Source: Bimastos eiseni
Taxonomy: Eukaryota > Annelida > Clitellata > Crassiclitellata > Lumbricidae
Assembly (NCBI GenBank): GCA_959347315.1
Contig: OY365822.1
Span: 8,992,471 to 9,056,470, forward strand
Reading direction: 5' to 3'
Length of the DNA stretch: 64,000 nucleotides
The translations under genes and the position numbers were made by a program. Within the stretch, counting starts at the first letter, position 1. Each line of letters begins with the position of its first letter. The notes beneath the pieces are model-generated. The model saw only the letters and a list, made by a program, of their open reading frames with translations. It was not told the origin of the DNA and searched no databases. Below, piece by piece: positions 11,285 to 21,501 of the stretch.

Positions 11285-12140
11285 ATTGATCGGTATAATA
11301 TGGAGGCGCTATATTAAGCAGGAGAAATGAAGAGTTGGTGGTGCAGGGCATTTTTAGTCTGAAACAAGAATTCAGTATTAGAGGCTCGGTTACTTGTCAA
11401 ATTTCCGTGTGCACGTTTTACTCTGAAACATAGATGTAACGCCGCAACTTTAAGTTTGCCGTTATTTGAAAACATGATGATGTTGTAAACCGCCAGCGGC
11501 GTTTTTATCTATTTGCTGAAGGAGCTATTTGTCAGTTAATCAATATAACTACGAGTTAACGAATTAGCTTTTTATCTCAAAAGGATTTGAAAATTTCTTG
11601 CTCCAGATTACCGCTAAAAACTCGTGACTCGACAAAAGATAGAGACTTTCTAGTCCTGTGCATATGGGTTCTTGGTCTGAATGGACAGGCCAATGCGTTT
11701 AATTGTCAACCCTGCGTTTCCGTATGGACTCTTGACCAGGCGCAAAAGCCCTAAAATCAAGGTGGAGGAAGATGAGGGTATGAGTTCAACATTCACGAAG
11801 CTTCACTGAATTCACCTCAGTGAGTGGAAGATGGATAACTTACAAAAGGAACAGGAAAGCAAAGAGATCAATAATTTGAGGGATCGAAGAGGATGACACT
11901 TATCAAGTTGGAACTGGAAAACCTTCTGATCGAAAAATAATTGAAATTTCGTAAAAAAACGTTCTGCTTAACACACAACGTCGGCAGAACTTAACGAACC
12001 TCTTCTCAATTGAAATTATTGTTGCTGCTGCTCTTATTGTTGTTGCAATTGTTTTCCTTGTTGCTGTTGTTGTTATCATCATTGTTTTGTATTTGGTGTT
12101 GTTACTATTCTTGTTGTCGTTGTTCTTCTTGTAATTGTTA
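11285..12140. other. Unique stretch with GTT/TTG-rich part
   Basis: Mostly unique sequence. 12010-12140 is a degenerate TTG/TTC trinucleotide tract. A TTGCTCCAGATTACCGC-like string near 11598 resembles one near 28973 (both followed by AAAACT.GTGA and GACTTT.TAGTCC.GTGCAT), so both are probably copies of one dispersed repeat. Confidence 0.4.
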
Positions 12141-12154
12141 TTAAGTCCTTTACT

Positions 12155-12206
12155 CACTCGCTCGCTCGCTCACTCACTCACTCACTCACTCACTCACTCA
12201 CTCTCA
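12155..12206 (+). repeat. (ACTC)n microsatellite
   Basis: About 13 copies of ACTC/CGCT. Confidence 0.9.
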
Positions 12207-12209
12207 CTC

Positions 12210-13560
12210 ATTCAATATATTAATAAAACTCCAAATAAATCTTTCCTCTCTGAGGCGCTCCCGACCCAACACCGACAGAAAAGAACAAACTTCAGACTTA
12301 GGAAATGAGTCAGAAGGATTCCCGGAGAGAAGTCGCAAATCCAACAGACGGACAAGCGATCGAAAACGCGTGACGCTGCATAATAGAAATATGGGCGAAA
12401 GGAGCCAACCGTCCACCAAGAGCCACAAAGCAATGAGCAGTGCAGGAGCAATTGCGAGCAAATGGGTACCCTGCTCAGTAAACATAGCCAGACCAAAGCA
12501 GATTCTGTCTTGTAGTATGAACTATGAGCATTCATGCAATCTGTAAGCTGTCGACGAGAAACCGTTGGTTGGTTCCACACCTGTGTATGAGCCCACCACT
12601 GGTGACTATTTTTTTAGCTTGCTGTGAATAATTTTGCTAACATAAATATTTTACTCGTACGCTATAACATTTAACACCAGTTAGGCCAGCATAGTAGACA
12701 TCTTGAAGATGCGATACATAAACAATCGATTATATCGTATTACAAAAGCAAGGCTGTCATGTCTTATCAATTAAACGGGTTCAATGGTCCATGGATACGA
12801 TAAGATGTAGGGTAGGCACTTATTTACTCGAATTTAAAGAAGCAGGGATAATATTGCTGACGTGTAAAGACCAGATCAATATTATTGTAAGACAGGAGCA
12901 CAGTCCTCTTCGATCGCCAACCTGGGTTTGATCAATATTACTATGAAGGATCGAGTTAACGTCATATGAGAAGAAATTGGCCACACACATCAAGGGCAGT
13001 GATGGAGTCATGACCAGTTACTCTGGAACATCAAGGGCAGTGATAGAGGCTTAGCACTGCAGAGGCATTATAAGTATGAAGCTTGAGTAATCGATATCGC
13101 AGAGGAAAATTCAAGGGCCGGACTAGTCTAACACTGATGAATGTGGTCGTAAAAAGTTCTCTCTATCTCGTTTAGATATAGACTCGATTCAATAATTTGA
13201 GCTTATCATGAAAGCGGGTTTGCGTCGGTGTTTGCGCTACGTACCTCTAACTGCGTGACCAATGACGCATACCTATTACCTAATGAATCGGAATGGAGTG
13301 AAAAGTGTCAAAGAACGGTCGATAATCTTTCAAAGCAGTTCCCGTACGCGGCATCGGCAATAGTATCTCTATATCAGAAATGCAATGGCTGGAGGCTAAC
13401 GCAAGAGGACGTGGTACCAGCGACATCTCGCGAATGGTCTTTGAAGACTCCTTTGCATTATTCGAAACTTCGACACTCTAGCGAACGAGCGACTTCTCTG
13501 AAATGCCAGGCCACGAAGACACAAGTAGCGACTGAAACTTAGCAAGACTTTCGTATCATA
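12210..13560. other. Unique stretch with an unexplained 104-codon open frame
   Basis: A plus-strand frame at 13228-13542 is free of simple sequence and has mixed composition (two Cys, many Lys/Thr). It has no recognisable motif and no clear splice structure. I note it but cannot support it as a gene. A direct repeat, CATCAAGGGCAGTGAT, occurs at about 12987 and 13030. Confidence 0.3.
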
Positions 13561-13599
13561 TCAATAATCACTCCCTTCATCACAGCTGTAATCACCACG

Positions 13600-13740
13600 A
13601 CCACCACTTCCGTCATCATCATCATTGTCGTCGTCGTCCTCTTCCTCTTTCGCCTTCTCCTCATCTTTCACCTCATCATAATCATCACCATTATCGTGAT
13701 TATTATCTGCACCGTCATCGTCAACGTCATTATCAATATA
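13600..13740 (+). repeat. CAT/CTT-rich pyrimidine tract
   Basis: Degenerate trinucleotide tract of TCATCA, TCGTCG and CTTCCT. Confidence 0.75.
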
Positions 13741-13744
13741 TCAT

Positions 13745-14530
13745 TACACGGCCTAGGTTTATTGCTTCAAAAAGTTAAATCAAATGACAAATGATCAGAT
13801 TTCATATGAACACTAAAATATGGGGATACAAAAGGAGGACACAAAATGGACCAGAGTCCCACTGGGGGGGGGGCACCTATGAATCAGAAGAGAAGAAATG
13901 GCAAAATATTTTGATTCAGTATGTGATCTTAATCGTAAGCTCCAAACTGCTATAGCGCCATTCGAAAGTCAAGCGCATACCAACAGCTCATTCACCAGCG
14001 TTGAATATGCAAACTTTTAATAACTAAACATGCAAATCGCGAGGCGTAGTTCGTGGTCCAAATCATACTGCAATCAGGGGCGGTGATCCCGCGGGAGGCG
14101 GGCGTGCTCGAACGGGACAATGTAGATTATTTTATTTAGTTCTACATGATTATTATTATTAGAAGGCGTTTGATTATCCATCCGAATATATGTTTCGGTA
14201 ACAGCTGGATGTCGGGATTTTTTTAATGTAATACGACAATTTATATGCATAAATGCAAAGTGACTAGCGACAGTCTTAGAATTTTGATGAGTAGGCGCAC
14301 TGCATCTGCAATTAGTCCGCTGTCTTGCGAAAGAGTCCTCGTCTGGGCCGAGGTCTCTATTTTGCAGCAGAGGCCGATTCTCATGGGTATCCATAATATA
14401 TGCACAGTGGGTGGAGAGACAGATCGTTCTTATCAGAACACATACACGAATGCTATTGGGGTTGCCATTTATGCATCTCATTTTATCATCGTCAGGTAAT
14501 TGGCTAAATGGGAAGACAATAATTAGGCAC
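13745..14530. other. Unique non-coding stretch
   Basis: Contains a G-run (13864-13876) and AT-rich sequence. No recognisable coding region. Confidence 0.35.
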
Positions 14531-14539
14531 AATTATGTC

Positions 14540-14790
14540 AACATACAAAAGGACAGACAGACAGAATTACATTCATACAGACATATAGACAAAAGGATAG
14601 AAAGGCAGACAGACAGATAGAAAGGCAGACAGAAGGACAGATAGACAGACGGATGTTCAAACAAACGGAGTGACATTCATACAGACAGACATATAAACAG
14701 ACAGAAAGATAGAAAGGCAGACGGACAGACAGACACCCACAGACAGACAGACGGACGCAGACAGACAAATACACATAGGCAGAGTGCTAT
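14540..14790 (+). repeat. (CAGA)n-rich compound array
   Basis: About 230 bp of CAGA with AGGCAGAC and GATAGA variants, including two copies of a segment reading ACATTCATACAGACA about 105 bp apart. Confidence 0.85.
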
Positions 14791-14929
14791 CGTGCTCGGT
14801 CTGCGACAATGTTTCGAGTGCCGAGCGGAACAAAGGACCGACCGAATCAACTTCCGGTCTGATAAGACGCTTGAAAGACGCAGAAGAGGAACAACCGGAA
14901 ATGGTTAATCGCTGACGATGGGCTTCAGA

Positions 14930-14963
14930 GAGGAGGAGGAGGAGGAGGAGGAGGAGGAGGAGA
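14930..14963 (+). repeat. (GGA)n microsatellite
   Basis: About eleven GAG triplets. Confidence 0.9.
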
Positions 14964-15087
14964 TAGAGGCGGATTATTAACTTCAGGACCAAACAACATA
15001 GACGAAGGAAGGATGGAAGAAAGGAGAGACTCATTGTATGTCATAACAACATCATGCCCAATGATTAAGACCAGTACTATGATTTGC

Positions 15088-15715
15088 AACGATGTTGATG
15101 ATGATGGCTATGATAACAACGATGGCAACGATGCTGATGATGGTAATGTCGATTATGTTGTTGTTGTTGATGACGATGATGATGATGATGATGATTATTA
15201 TGATGATGATGACGATGATGATGATGATGATGATGATTATGATTATGATGATTATGATGATGATTATGATGACGATGATGTGATGATGATGATTATGATG
15301 ATGTGATGATGATGATTATGATGATGATGATGATGATGTGATGATGATGATGATGATGATAATGATGCTGATGATGCTGATGATGATTATTATTATGATG
15401 ATGATGATGATGATGATTATGATGATGATGATGATGTGATGATGATGATGATGATGATAATGATGCTGATGATGCTGATGATGATTATTATTATGATGAT
15501 GATGATGATGATGATTATGATGATGATGATGATGTGATGATGATGATTATGATGTGATGATAATGATGATAATGATGATGATTATGATGACGACGATGAT
15601 GATGATGCTGATGATGATCATGATTATGATGATGATGATGATGATGTGATGATGATGATGATAATGATGATGATGACAATGGCGATAACGACGGCGACGA
15701 TGATGATGCTAATGA
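15088..15715 (+). repeat. (GAT)n array with an internal 100-bp duplication
   Basis: About 600 bp of GAT triplets with TTAT, GCT and GTGATG interruptions. A segment that includes GATAATGATGCTGATGATGC and the following TTATTATTATGATG block occurs twice, at about 15358 and 15458, giving a nested tandem duplication of about 100 bp. Confidence 0.95.
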
Positions 15716-15719
15716 TGCG

Positions 15720-15960
15720 TTATACTTCCGAACACAACCGTATCTGTTGTAACTTACTTCTAAATTTAATGACGTCGATATTACTCAGAACTTTTCAATC
15801 ATGTAATTTAATTAGTAAACATCATCTTTTGAAGAATCGTTCGCATTATTACAAAAATAAGGTTCACTCTAATATTTTCCAATATTACTGAAATCGTTTT
15901 TTTTCTATGAATTCAAAATTAAAAACATCGCTTGTGTTTCTGTTGCAATAGAATATTCAT
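15720..15960. other. Unique AT-rich sequence beyond the 3' end of the lectin gene
   Basis: Read on the minus strand this follows the lectin gene's stop codon by 280-520 bp. ATTAAA strings on the minus strand (plus-strand TTTAAT near 15764 and 15807) are possible weak polyadenylation signals. No AATAAA is seen close to the stop. Confidence 0.3.
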
Positions 15961-15963
15961 CTA

Positions 15964-16174
15964 GTTTCCATGACAACCGTCACCGTATCCGCAGCGACGC
16001 CTGCTTATGCCGCTGCCTGTGCAGTAACGTCATCCGTTGCTATGGCAATCGTTGTGTAAGGAACGCATCAGTCTAGCGTGGAAACGGAAGCGAATCACAA
16101 CCAATCGCAGATCCAACATCGCTGTCATGGCAACCACTAATTGCAACCGTCTCGGTAGCTGTTGCTATGGCAAC
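15964..16174. promoter_or_regulatory. Cluster of four RFX X-box-like motifs
   Basis: Two exact matches to the GTHNYYATRRNAAC X-box consensus are seen: GTTTCCATGACAAC at 15964-15977 and GTTGCTATGGCAAC at 16161-16174. Two one-mismatch matches are GTTGCTATGGCAAT at 16036-16049 and GCTGTCATGGCAAC at 16121-16134. RFX factors bind such palindromes and drive ciliary and other genes (established for DAF-19/RFX). Here the cluster lies 70-280 bp beyond the stop codon of the minus-strand lectin gene. A plus-strand consensus donor (CAG followed by GTGAGT, 16242-16250) lies 70 bp to the right, so a plus-strand promoter and non-coding first exon is possible. The function is inference. Confidence 0.5.
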
Positions 16175-16241
16175 AGATGCCAGACAACGATCCTCTTCCT
16201 CCTCCTCTTCCCTTCTTCTTCCTCCTCCTCTCCAGTTCATT

Positions 16242-16614
16242 TCAGGTGAGTATCACCGGAGACTCGTACGGGTGATGAGCGAGATGATGGTGGTGGTGAT
16301 GGTGCATGGCTGACGTGAAGGGAGAGCTGGCCCCGGAAACGGAGCAGCGCTCCTGGCGGTAGAAATTTGTCCGGTCTGAACTATCCTGGACTCCGCCGGA
16401 TGGGTCGTTGTTCCGCAGGGAGTTGGTCGCGTAGTCCCCCGCCGGGCCAGATCCACCACCGACCCCCATCATTCGACCTTTGCTAACACCAGACTCGTCG
16501 CAGTCGGCGTACTGTCGGTCGAAGTGCTTGCCGTCAAGGGGTCCACCAGAGGCACCCCCGGACATCAACATCGTTGTTGCATAGGCGCCGTCCTGTAGAT
16601 GGGACTTGTGGCGC
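16242..16614 (-). CDS. Lectin-CUB-sushi receptor, exon 7: cytoplasmic tail and stop
   Basis: Encodes residues 384 (split Arg) to 507. It begins with a basic stop-transfer patch (RRHK), then a Gly/Ser-rich, low-complexity tail with scattered Tyr (YADC, NFYRQ). Seven consecutive His lie at 488-494, followed by LAHH and the end HHPYESPVILT. The acceptor is TTATTTCAAG just upstream of 16614 and the exon is entered in phase 2. The stop codon TGA is at 16244-16242. The frame runs open well upstream of the acceptor, which would give a longer single ORF from an internal Met; the intron is preferred because the phase joins exactly to exon 6 right after the membrane helix. Another C-terminal splice form cannot be excluded, since a GTGATA donor-like string lies just before the stop. 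Confidence 0.85.
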
Positions 16615-17430
16615 CTTGAAATAACATCGACAATATCTGTCATTATTATTGTTTCATTTCTGATCAAATAACTCATATTTGATTTATTTAAACTCAAATT
16701 GCTGCTAGGCATCAGATTTCTTAATATAATTCCATCTAAATCAAAACTCATCTGGCATAGATACACTCGCAAACGATCGGCTTCCACTGGCGGCAAAAAA
16801 CTGGACAGGAAACCTTTTATAGAGGTCGGCCGCATTTCTTTGGCGGGAAACAGACTGGGGTCTTCCGCGGGGAATTTGCAGTATCATCAACGCCGTCGAT
16901 AGAGGTCGATTTAATGGCGGGACAGTTTCGCGGGCTGCATGACTCACCAATGCCAATGCCTATAGCAATTAAAGTTCCAAACGAAACCTCCCGTGGAAAC
17001 TCATGTTCCATTGCATGTTACGCTATCCACATAAAATTATTAGATTTTCTAATGGAATGGATTGCTTTAAAATTAGCTTTCTTGAACTACGTTACGTTGC
17101 ATTGTGTTCGTTTCCCTTCCATTTTGCTCCATTTGCTTCTCTTCACACGATTCCATTTCACTCCGCTCCATTCCACGGAGTCTCTCTTTACTCTATGCGA
17201 GTCCCACTTCACTTGGTTCCTCCTCACATTACTCCAGCCACTTCACGTCCATTAATCTGCCATATGTGTGTGTTCCATGCAAGTGACACACACACACACG
17301 CACACATTCACAATAACACACAAACACCCACACGCAATAACACATACACAAACACACACACAAACACACACATACTCACGCAATTACTCAAATATATATA
17401 CATATACATATATATATCTATACTATAAAC
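16615..17430 (-). other. Intron 6 of the lectin-CUB-sushi gene
   Basis: Donor AACAG followed by GTTTAT at the 17430 side, acceptor TTTCAAG at 16615. It contains a degenerate TTCCA-type repeat (17090-17240), a CA-rich microsatellite (17286-17380) and a TA run next to the donor. Confidence 0.8.
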
Positions 17431-17518
17431 CTGTTCATCCTGGCACCAACGAGAGCCAGCAGAGCTCCTCCGATGAATATTCCGAGTGCCACACCAACAG
17501 CGACAGCAATCAGAATAC
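17431..17518 (-). CDS. Lectin-CUB-sushi receptor, exon 6: transmembrane helix
   Basis: Encodes residues 355 (split Ser) to 383, then part of Arg384. The sequence starts ILIAVAVGVALGIFIGGALL and ends in ARMN. It is one uninterrupted hydrophobic segment of about 23 residues with small-xxx-small (Gly/Ala) patterning, followed by Arg and the RRHK of exon 7 as the stop-transfer signal. This fixes the protein as type I with the three modules outside. Acceptor TTTGCAG, donor AACAG before GTTTAT. Entry phase 1, exit phase 2. Confidence 0.9.
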
Positions 17519-17829
17519 CTGCAAATCAACAAAACCATTGTTAAGTCATCGATGAACGGCAACCGATGACCTGGTCAGAGTTAAACTTAGGCAACCACAC
17601 AGAGCTTCAGCTCATCTATGCTGGACCCAGATGTAAACCAATCAATAGATCGATATGCAGATACAGATCAAGGCGTTATCAAGTCGTTTGGTCTGAGGAC
17701 GTTTCCTCGGATGTTCAGTCATGCGATGCAACACACCTAAAGTAATCTATTTGTTTTGTTTTTGTTTTTATGTATTTCCCACATTCAGTCAGTCAGTCAA
17801 TCAGTCAGATCTTCATTTCATCACCATTG

Positions 17830-18125
17830 TTCTAATCGTCATCTAATTATCATCGTTATCGTCGTTCTAATCGTCATCTAATTATCATCGTTATCGTCGT
17901 TGTCATCATTACTGTCGTCACCACCATCATCATTGCTTTCATCATCCTTGTTTTCTATCATCACCCTCACCACTGTTGCTGTCATCATCGCTATCATCAT
18001 CGTCGTCGTCGTCGTCGTCACCGTCAGCATCATCGTCATCATCTTCGTCATCGTCATTTGTCATCGTCATCGTCATCGTCATTTGTCATCATCATCGTGA
18101 TCGTTATCGCCATCGTCATTCAAAT
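17830..18125 (+). repeat. CAT/CGT trinucleotide tract
   Basis: Degenerate TCATCG, GTCGTC and TCACCA triplets over about 300 bp, including a direct repeat of CTAATCGTCATCTAATTATC about 42 bp apart near 17830-17890. Confidence 0.85.
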
Positions 18126-18319
18126 AACTCGCACAAGCATCATCAGCCTGAATTTATTTACTTCGAGGACGTGTCTTCTCTCTTTGCTCCTCTCTCGATA
18201 AAGCTGTGATAGATGATCGCTAACAGTAACTAAGACACTAAAGATAGTTTAGTATCACTAAAGCAAGTGTTGCTAAACACAAACATCGACTGATTATAGT
18301 GTTGCTTTCGCTAACGAAA

Positions 18320-19135
18320 AGGAAAATGTCAATAAACGAAAATTGAACGTTTTCGTTGAAAAATTAAAACTAAAGCTAAAAAGTGTAGACAGCGGAAACT
18401 AAAACTAAAACGAAATGTGCAACAATTAAAACTCAAACGAAACGAAAATAGATGGATCGATAACTTAAACGATTTTTTGCCGAAATAAAACAAATATTTT
18501 TGCATGAAAATTTTCCTAACTTAAGGGCCTATTAATTATTTGTATGATCTTCACATAATTATGTCACACCATACCTCTTCTAGTAATTGCTCATCCATGT
18601 TAAGTAAGATACACGAAAAAAATGAGAATTTGCTACTTAGCTACCGTTGGCCGCTAATTCGCTGATTCGCATATATTTATTGATCAATAACGTTCAGTTC
18701 ATGCGAAAAGTTCACTTAATAAATTCAGAAATTTTGAAAGTATCGCCTGACTTGTCTCTGGCCTCACGTGTGACGAATGTCAATGGTATACCATAATAAT
18801 TATGGTCTACATTGACATTCGATTAGAATTAAATTTAAATTAAAGACTAATTGCCCTACCTTAAATTGATATTGAATTACTAAGGCTGAAATTAGCCTTA
18901 TTAGGCTAGATTGAAATTGGCTTACTTAAACTAAAACCAAAATCTGCAAACGAAAACTAAAGCTGAAACCATAAGTGACAAACTAAAAGAGACTAAAACT
19001 AAGATTGAGACATAAAATCCACAATGAAAACTAAAATCGCGAAACAATCATAACTAAAACTGAAACTATAAATGAAGACTGGCAATGATTACTAAAACTA
19101 AAATGAAAACATTATTAAAACAACACTACAACTTA
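18320..19135 (+). repeat. Degenerate AAACTAAAACT repeat in two blocks
   Basis: Iterations of AAACTAAA and AAACGAAA at 18355-18450 and again at 18920-19135, separated by AT-rich unique sequence. It looks like an old A-rich minisatellite split by an insertion. Confidence 0.65.
18774..18821. repeat. 48-nt imperfect hairpin
   Basis: Outer arms CGAATGTCAATG and CATTGACATTCG are perfect complements. Inside a small asymmetric loop, ACCATAA and TTATGGT pair around a 3-nt loop. It lies in intron 5. Confidence 0.8.
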
Positions 19136-19166
19136 AACGAAAGAGATAGAAATGAATCGGACTTAC

Positions 19167-19223
19167 TCATTGGGAGAGCAGATTGACCGGGTGGAAAGAA
19201 ACGATGCTTCTCGTTCATACGAC
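19167..19223 (-). CDS. Lectin-CUB-sushi receptor, exon 5: juxtamembrane linker
   Basis: 57 nt encoding residues 336 (split Gly) to 354 and the first base of Ser355. The segment is polar with a charged start (RMNEKH) and a PPG turn, fitting a short extracellular stalk between the sushi module and the membrane helix. Acceptor GTTTTAG, donor A followed by GTAAGT. Phase 1 at both ends, so skipping this exon would keep the frame. Confidence 0.8.
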
Positions 19224-19344
19224 CTAAAACATCAATATCAATACCTTACATGGCAATAGCCTTAGTATTTGCAACTTAACCTTAACCATAACCAACCGTA
19301 ATCAAATACTTTTATTGTTCATAGACGATTCATCAGAAAAAACA

Positions 19345-20110
19345 AGCACATTATACACAGCAATTAGATAAAAAAAACGATGGACAGCGAGCAGTAGGAA
19401 AGGAGTTAAACCCTAAAGGGACCGTGGTCTCGCCAGCAGGCTCACCCATTACGTAGATGGTTGATGTCGCCATGTCGGTAAAATAGTGGTAGTTTGAGGC
19501 CCATACAAGATTACAATAAGTTAAGTAAGGGTGGACCATTGAATAGTATAGGTTAAGGCGTATTTTAATCTATAAGAGATAGGCAATTTAAAATAGGCAA
19601 TCTATATATAATTCGTACATTTTTGGCGACTTTAGATGCGTTACATTTCAATGTGATTGTTCCACGTGGGAAAATAATCTACATAGACATAGAGGAATTT
19701 AATTGAGATGCTTTGGGAATGGGGTTATTATTTATTCACAAAACACCTATATTGGTAGGAAATTGCTTACGATGAGAGGTAAAAAAGAATATAATTGGTT
19801 TTAGTGATGTTGAGCGACAGTTTATTTACAACAAACTACTCTTTGGCATGAGCTAGATCCTGGTTCATTAATGCAATTAGTAATCATACGATGCGTGCGA
19901 TGTAAAAATGTTGCTATAGTCTGCAAATAAAAAAATGAAGAAGACTCGATGCATTAGCCAAGTTGCTGATAAAGATAAAAAAGATGGAGACCCAGAATGG
20001 AACCTTGAGGTGCACCATATCTAATTAATTTAGTGCTTGATATAGAACCGATACAGAATACATATTGTTGTCTATCAGCTAGGTAGCTTTGGAACCAAGC
20101 TATGATAATG
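19345..20110 (-). mobile_element. Decayed non-LTR retrotransposon, reverse transcriptase fragment
   Basis: Reading the minus strand from about 20105 downward, pieces of an L2/CR1-like reverse transcriptase appear in order. They are a WFQSYL segment, a GAPQGSILG motif (the usual PQGS block), an FADY at the place of the catalytic FADD, and a HPYLTYCNLVW block near 19490-19535. Frameshifts and stops separate them. Loss of the second Asp of the catalytic pair, plus the stops, show the copy is dead. Confidence 0.8.
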
Positions 20111-20149
20111 ATGATCAATAGTAACGACAATAGCAATAGGATGGTAGCA

Positions 20150-20366
20150 GTAGAAATCGAAGCAGTAGTAGTAGAAGTAGTAGCTTTGGTAGCAGTAATA
20201 ATAGTAGTAGTAGTAGTAGTTATCATTATTATTTTCCCATGAGGTGCATATCACGATCCATCGAGATTCCAAAAATGTGGGCCCACGATGACGATGACAA
20301 CGACGACGACGACGTTGACCACGATGATGATGTTACGATGGTGATGATGATGTTGACAATCATTAC
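20150..20366. repeat. TAG and GAT trinucleotide runs
   Basis: GTAGTA-type run (20155-20220) and GATGACGA-type run (20283-20360), the latter abutting the exon 4 donor. Confidence 0.8.
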
Positions 20367-20522
20367 CGTTGCTGGAGCAGTTTCCAACCTGTCCAACCCA
20401 ACTGCTTTCACGGCAGACGAGGGTCCATTTTTCTTCCGTATCGTTGCATCGGACAGCCATCTTATCTCCGATGCGTTGGGAAAAGGTCCTTGGAGGCAGA
20501 CGGGGTGTGGAACATCCCACGG
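20367..20522 (-). CDS. Lectin-CUB-sushi receptor, exon 4: sushi/CCP module
   Basis: 156 nt encoding residues 284 (split Ala) to 335 and part of Gly336. Four cysteines at 287, 309, 320 and 332 and a Trp at 325 just before the last Cys match the sushi/CCP pattern (Cys1-Cys3, Cys2-Cys4 in the family). The segment RTFSQRIGDKMAVRC corresponds to the usual hydrophobic-Gly-x-Cys stretch. The module is short (46 residues against the usual 55-65). Possible N-glycosylation sites are N310 (NDT) and N331 (NCS). Acceptor CGTTGTAG, donor AACG before GTAATG. Phase 1 at both ends, as is normal for a shuffled module. Confidence 0.87.
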
Positions 20523-21501
20523 CTACAACGATTGACGGGTGTTTGAACGATTGCACAGATTGAAAAATGGGTAGAGAGACTATATATGGAAAAGTACCAG
20601 AAGAAAGATATATTGGTCAGCTCGGTTGCGTGCAGCCGAATATAGCATACGAATGTATACGAATGCAAACGAATGACGCCGAATCTATTTTGGTGAAGTC
20701 GTGTCGCAATTTATAGATCAACGCTCATGATTAACCTGGTGTCCTGCGTTTGACTTTAGAGTGGCGCCTTAGAAATATCGACATTACGATTACACTTCGT
20801 ACTTGAACGTAATTCATCAACGGAACAAGATATCGAATTAACGAAACTAAATAGAATAGTTTAGACTCAATTCTCATTCGTTGCCTCTGTTTCCCATTTG
20901 CTTCTAATTTGCAATCTTCTACGATGCCATTAAATCCATACTCGTCCTAAATTTACATGAGTAATATAATTGGAATTAAAATCGCGTGTTTATATAGCGC
21001 CCCTTCAAAAGTTACTCTTACGAGGCATTCCGGATCTGACAACACCAAACCAAGATAGCACAGTGTAGTTTTCATGCGCTTTATTAACAGGGTATGTAAG
21101 ACGAAGAAGAGTTCGTGTCGTAAGGTGCTAGTTGGGCTCTTCCAGAAAGTGGATCGGTACCATTGCTTATATACAACTTGCTCCTATATAATACATGAAC
21201 GTCGTCATCTCACATACAGTATCGCTATATAATGGTCCATCTGTTATTCTCCAGCCCATTATCTGGCTTTGAATGGTATGAGATATATTATTGTAGAAAT
21301 GGTTTAAGGAGAATTAGGGTATGAATGGGATCGGAAGGATTAAAGTAGGAAGGGTAACAAAAAAATATTAGAAAGTGTCTAATCCACGACATCATCCAAG
21401 GGTCCCACCCACCTCTACACCATCCAGACCATTCGTCTCTACCCCATGACACCCATCCAAAGCCCATCCCATTCACCTCCATCTCCTTCCCCTCCTCTTA
21501 C
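20523..21501 (-). other. Intron 3 of the lectin-CUB-sushi gene
   Basis: GTAAGA donor at 21501. Contains a family A LINE 3' end near 20990-21035 and a GTGGCGCC-type element near 20755-20815 that resembles 44240-44300. Confidence 0.8.
20985..21040 (-). mobile_element. LINE family A 3' end
   Basis: TTTATATAGCGCCCCTTCAA, the family A terminal motif in inverted orientation. No coding part remains. Confidence 0.55.

Larger units (their letters stand above)
17519..19166 (-). other. Intron 5 of the lectin-CUB-sushi gene
   Basis: GTAAGT donor at the 19166 side. It holds a CAT/CGT trinucleotide tract (17830-18125), a long AAACTAAAACT-type degenerate repeat (18320-19135) and a hairpin at 18774-18821. 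Confidence 0.8.
19224..20366 (-). other. Intron 4 of the lectin-CUB-sushi gene
   Basis: GTAATG donor at 20366, TTTTAG acceptor at 19224. Contains a decayed LINE in the same orientation as the gene, plus TAG and GAT trinucleotide runs near the donor. Confidence 0.8.

Noticed and set aside
13228..13542. 104-codon open frame with ordinary composition
   Set aside because: No motif, splice structure or homology I can recall; length is within chance for 64 kb in six frames.
16242..16250. Plus-strand CAG/GTGAGT as proof of a plus-strand gene
   Set aside because: A lone donor overlapping the lectin stop codon; no downstream plus-strand exon recognised. Kept only as context for the X-box cluster.
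16242..16835. Single-exon 197-residue gene starting at the internal Met upstream of the last exon
   Set aside because: Residues before 16614 are intron-like, and an acceptor there joins in phase to the transmembrane exon.
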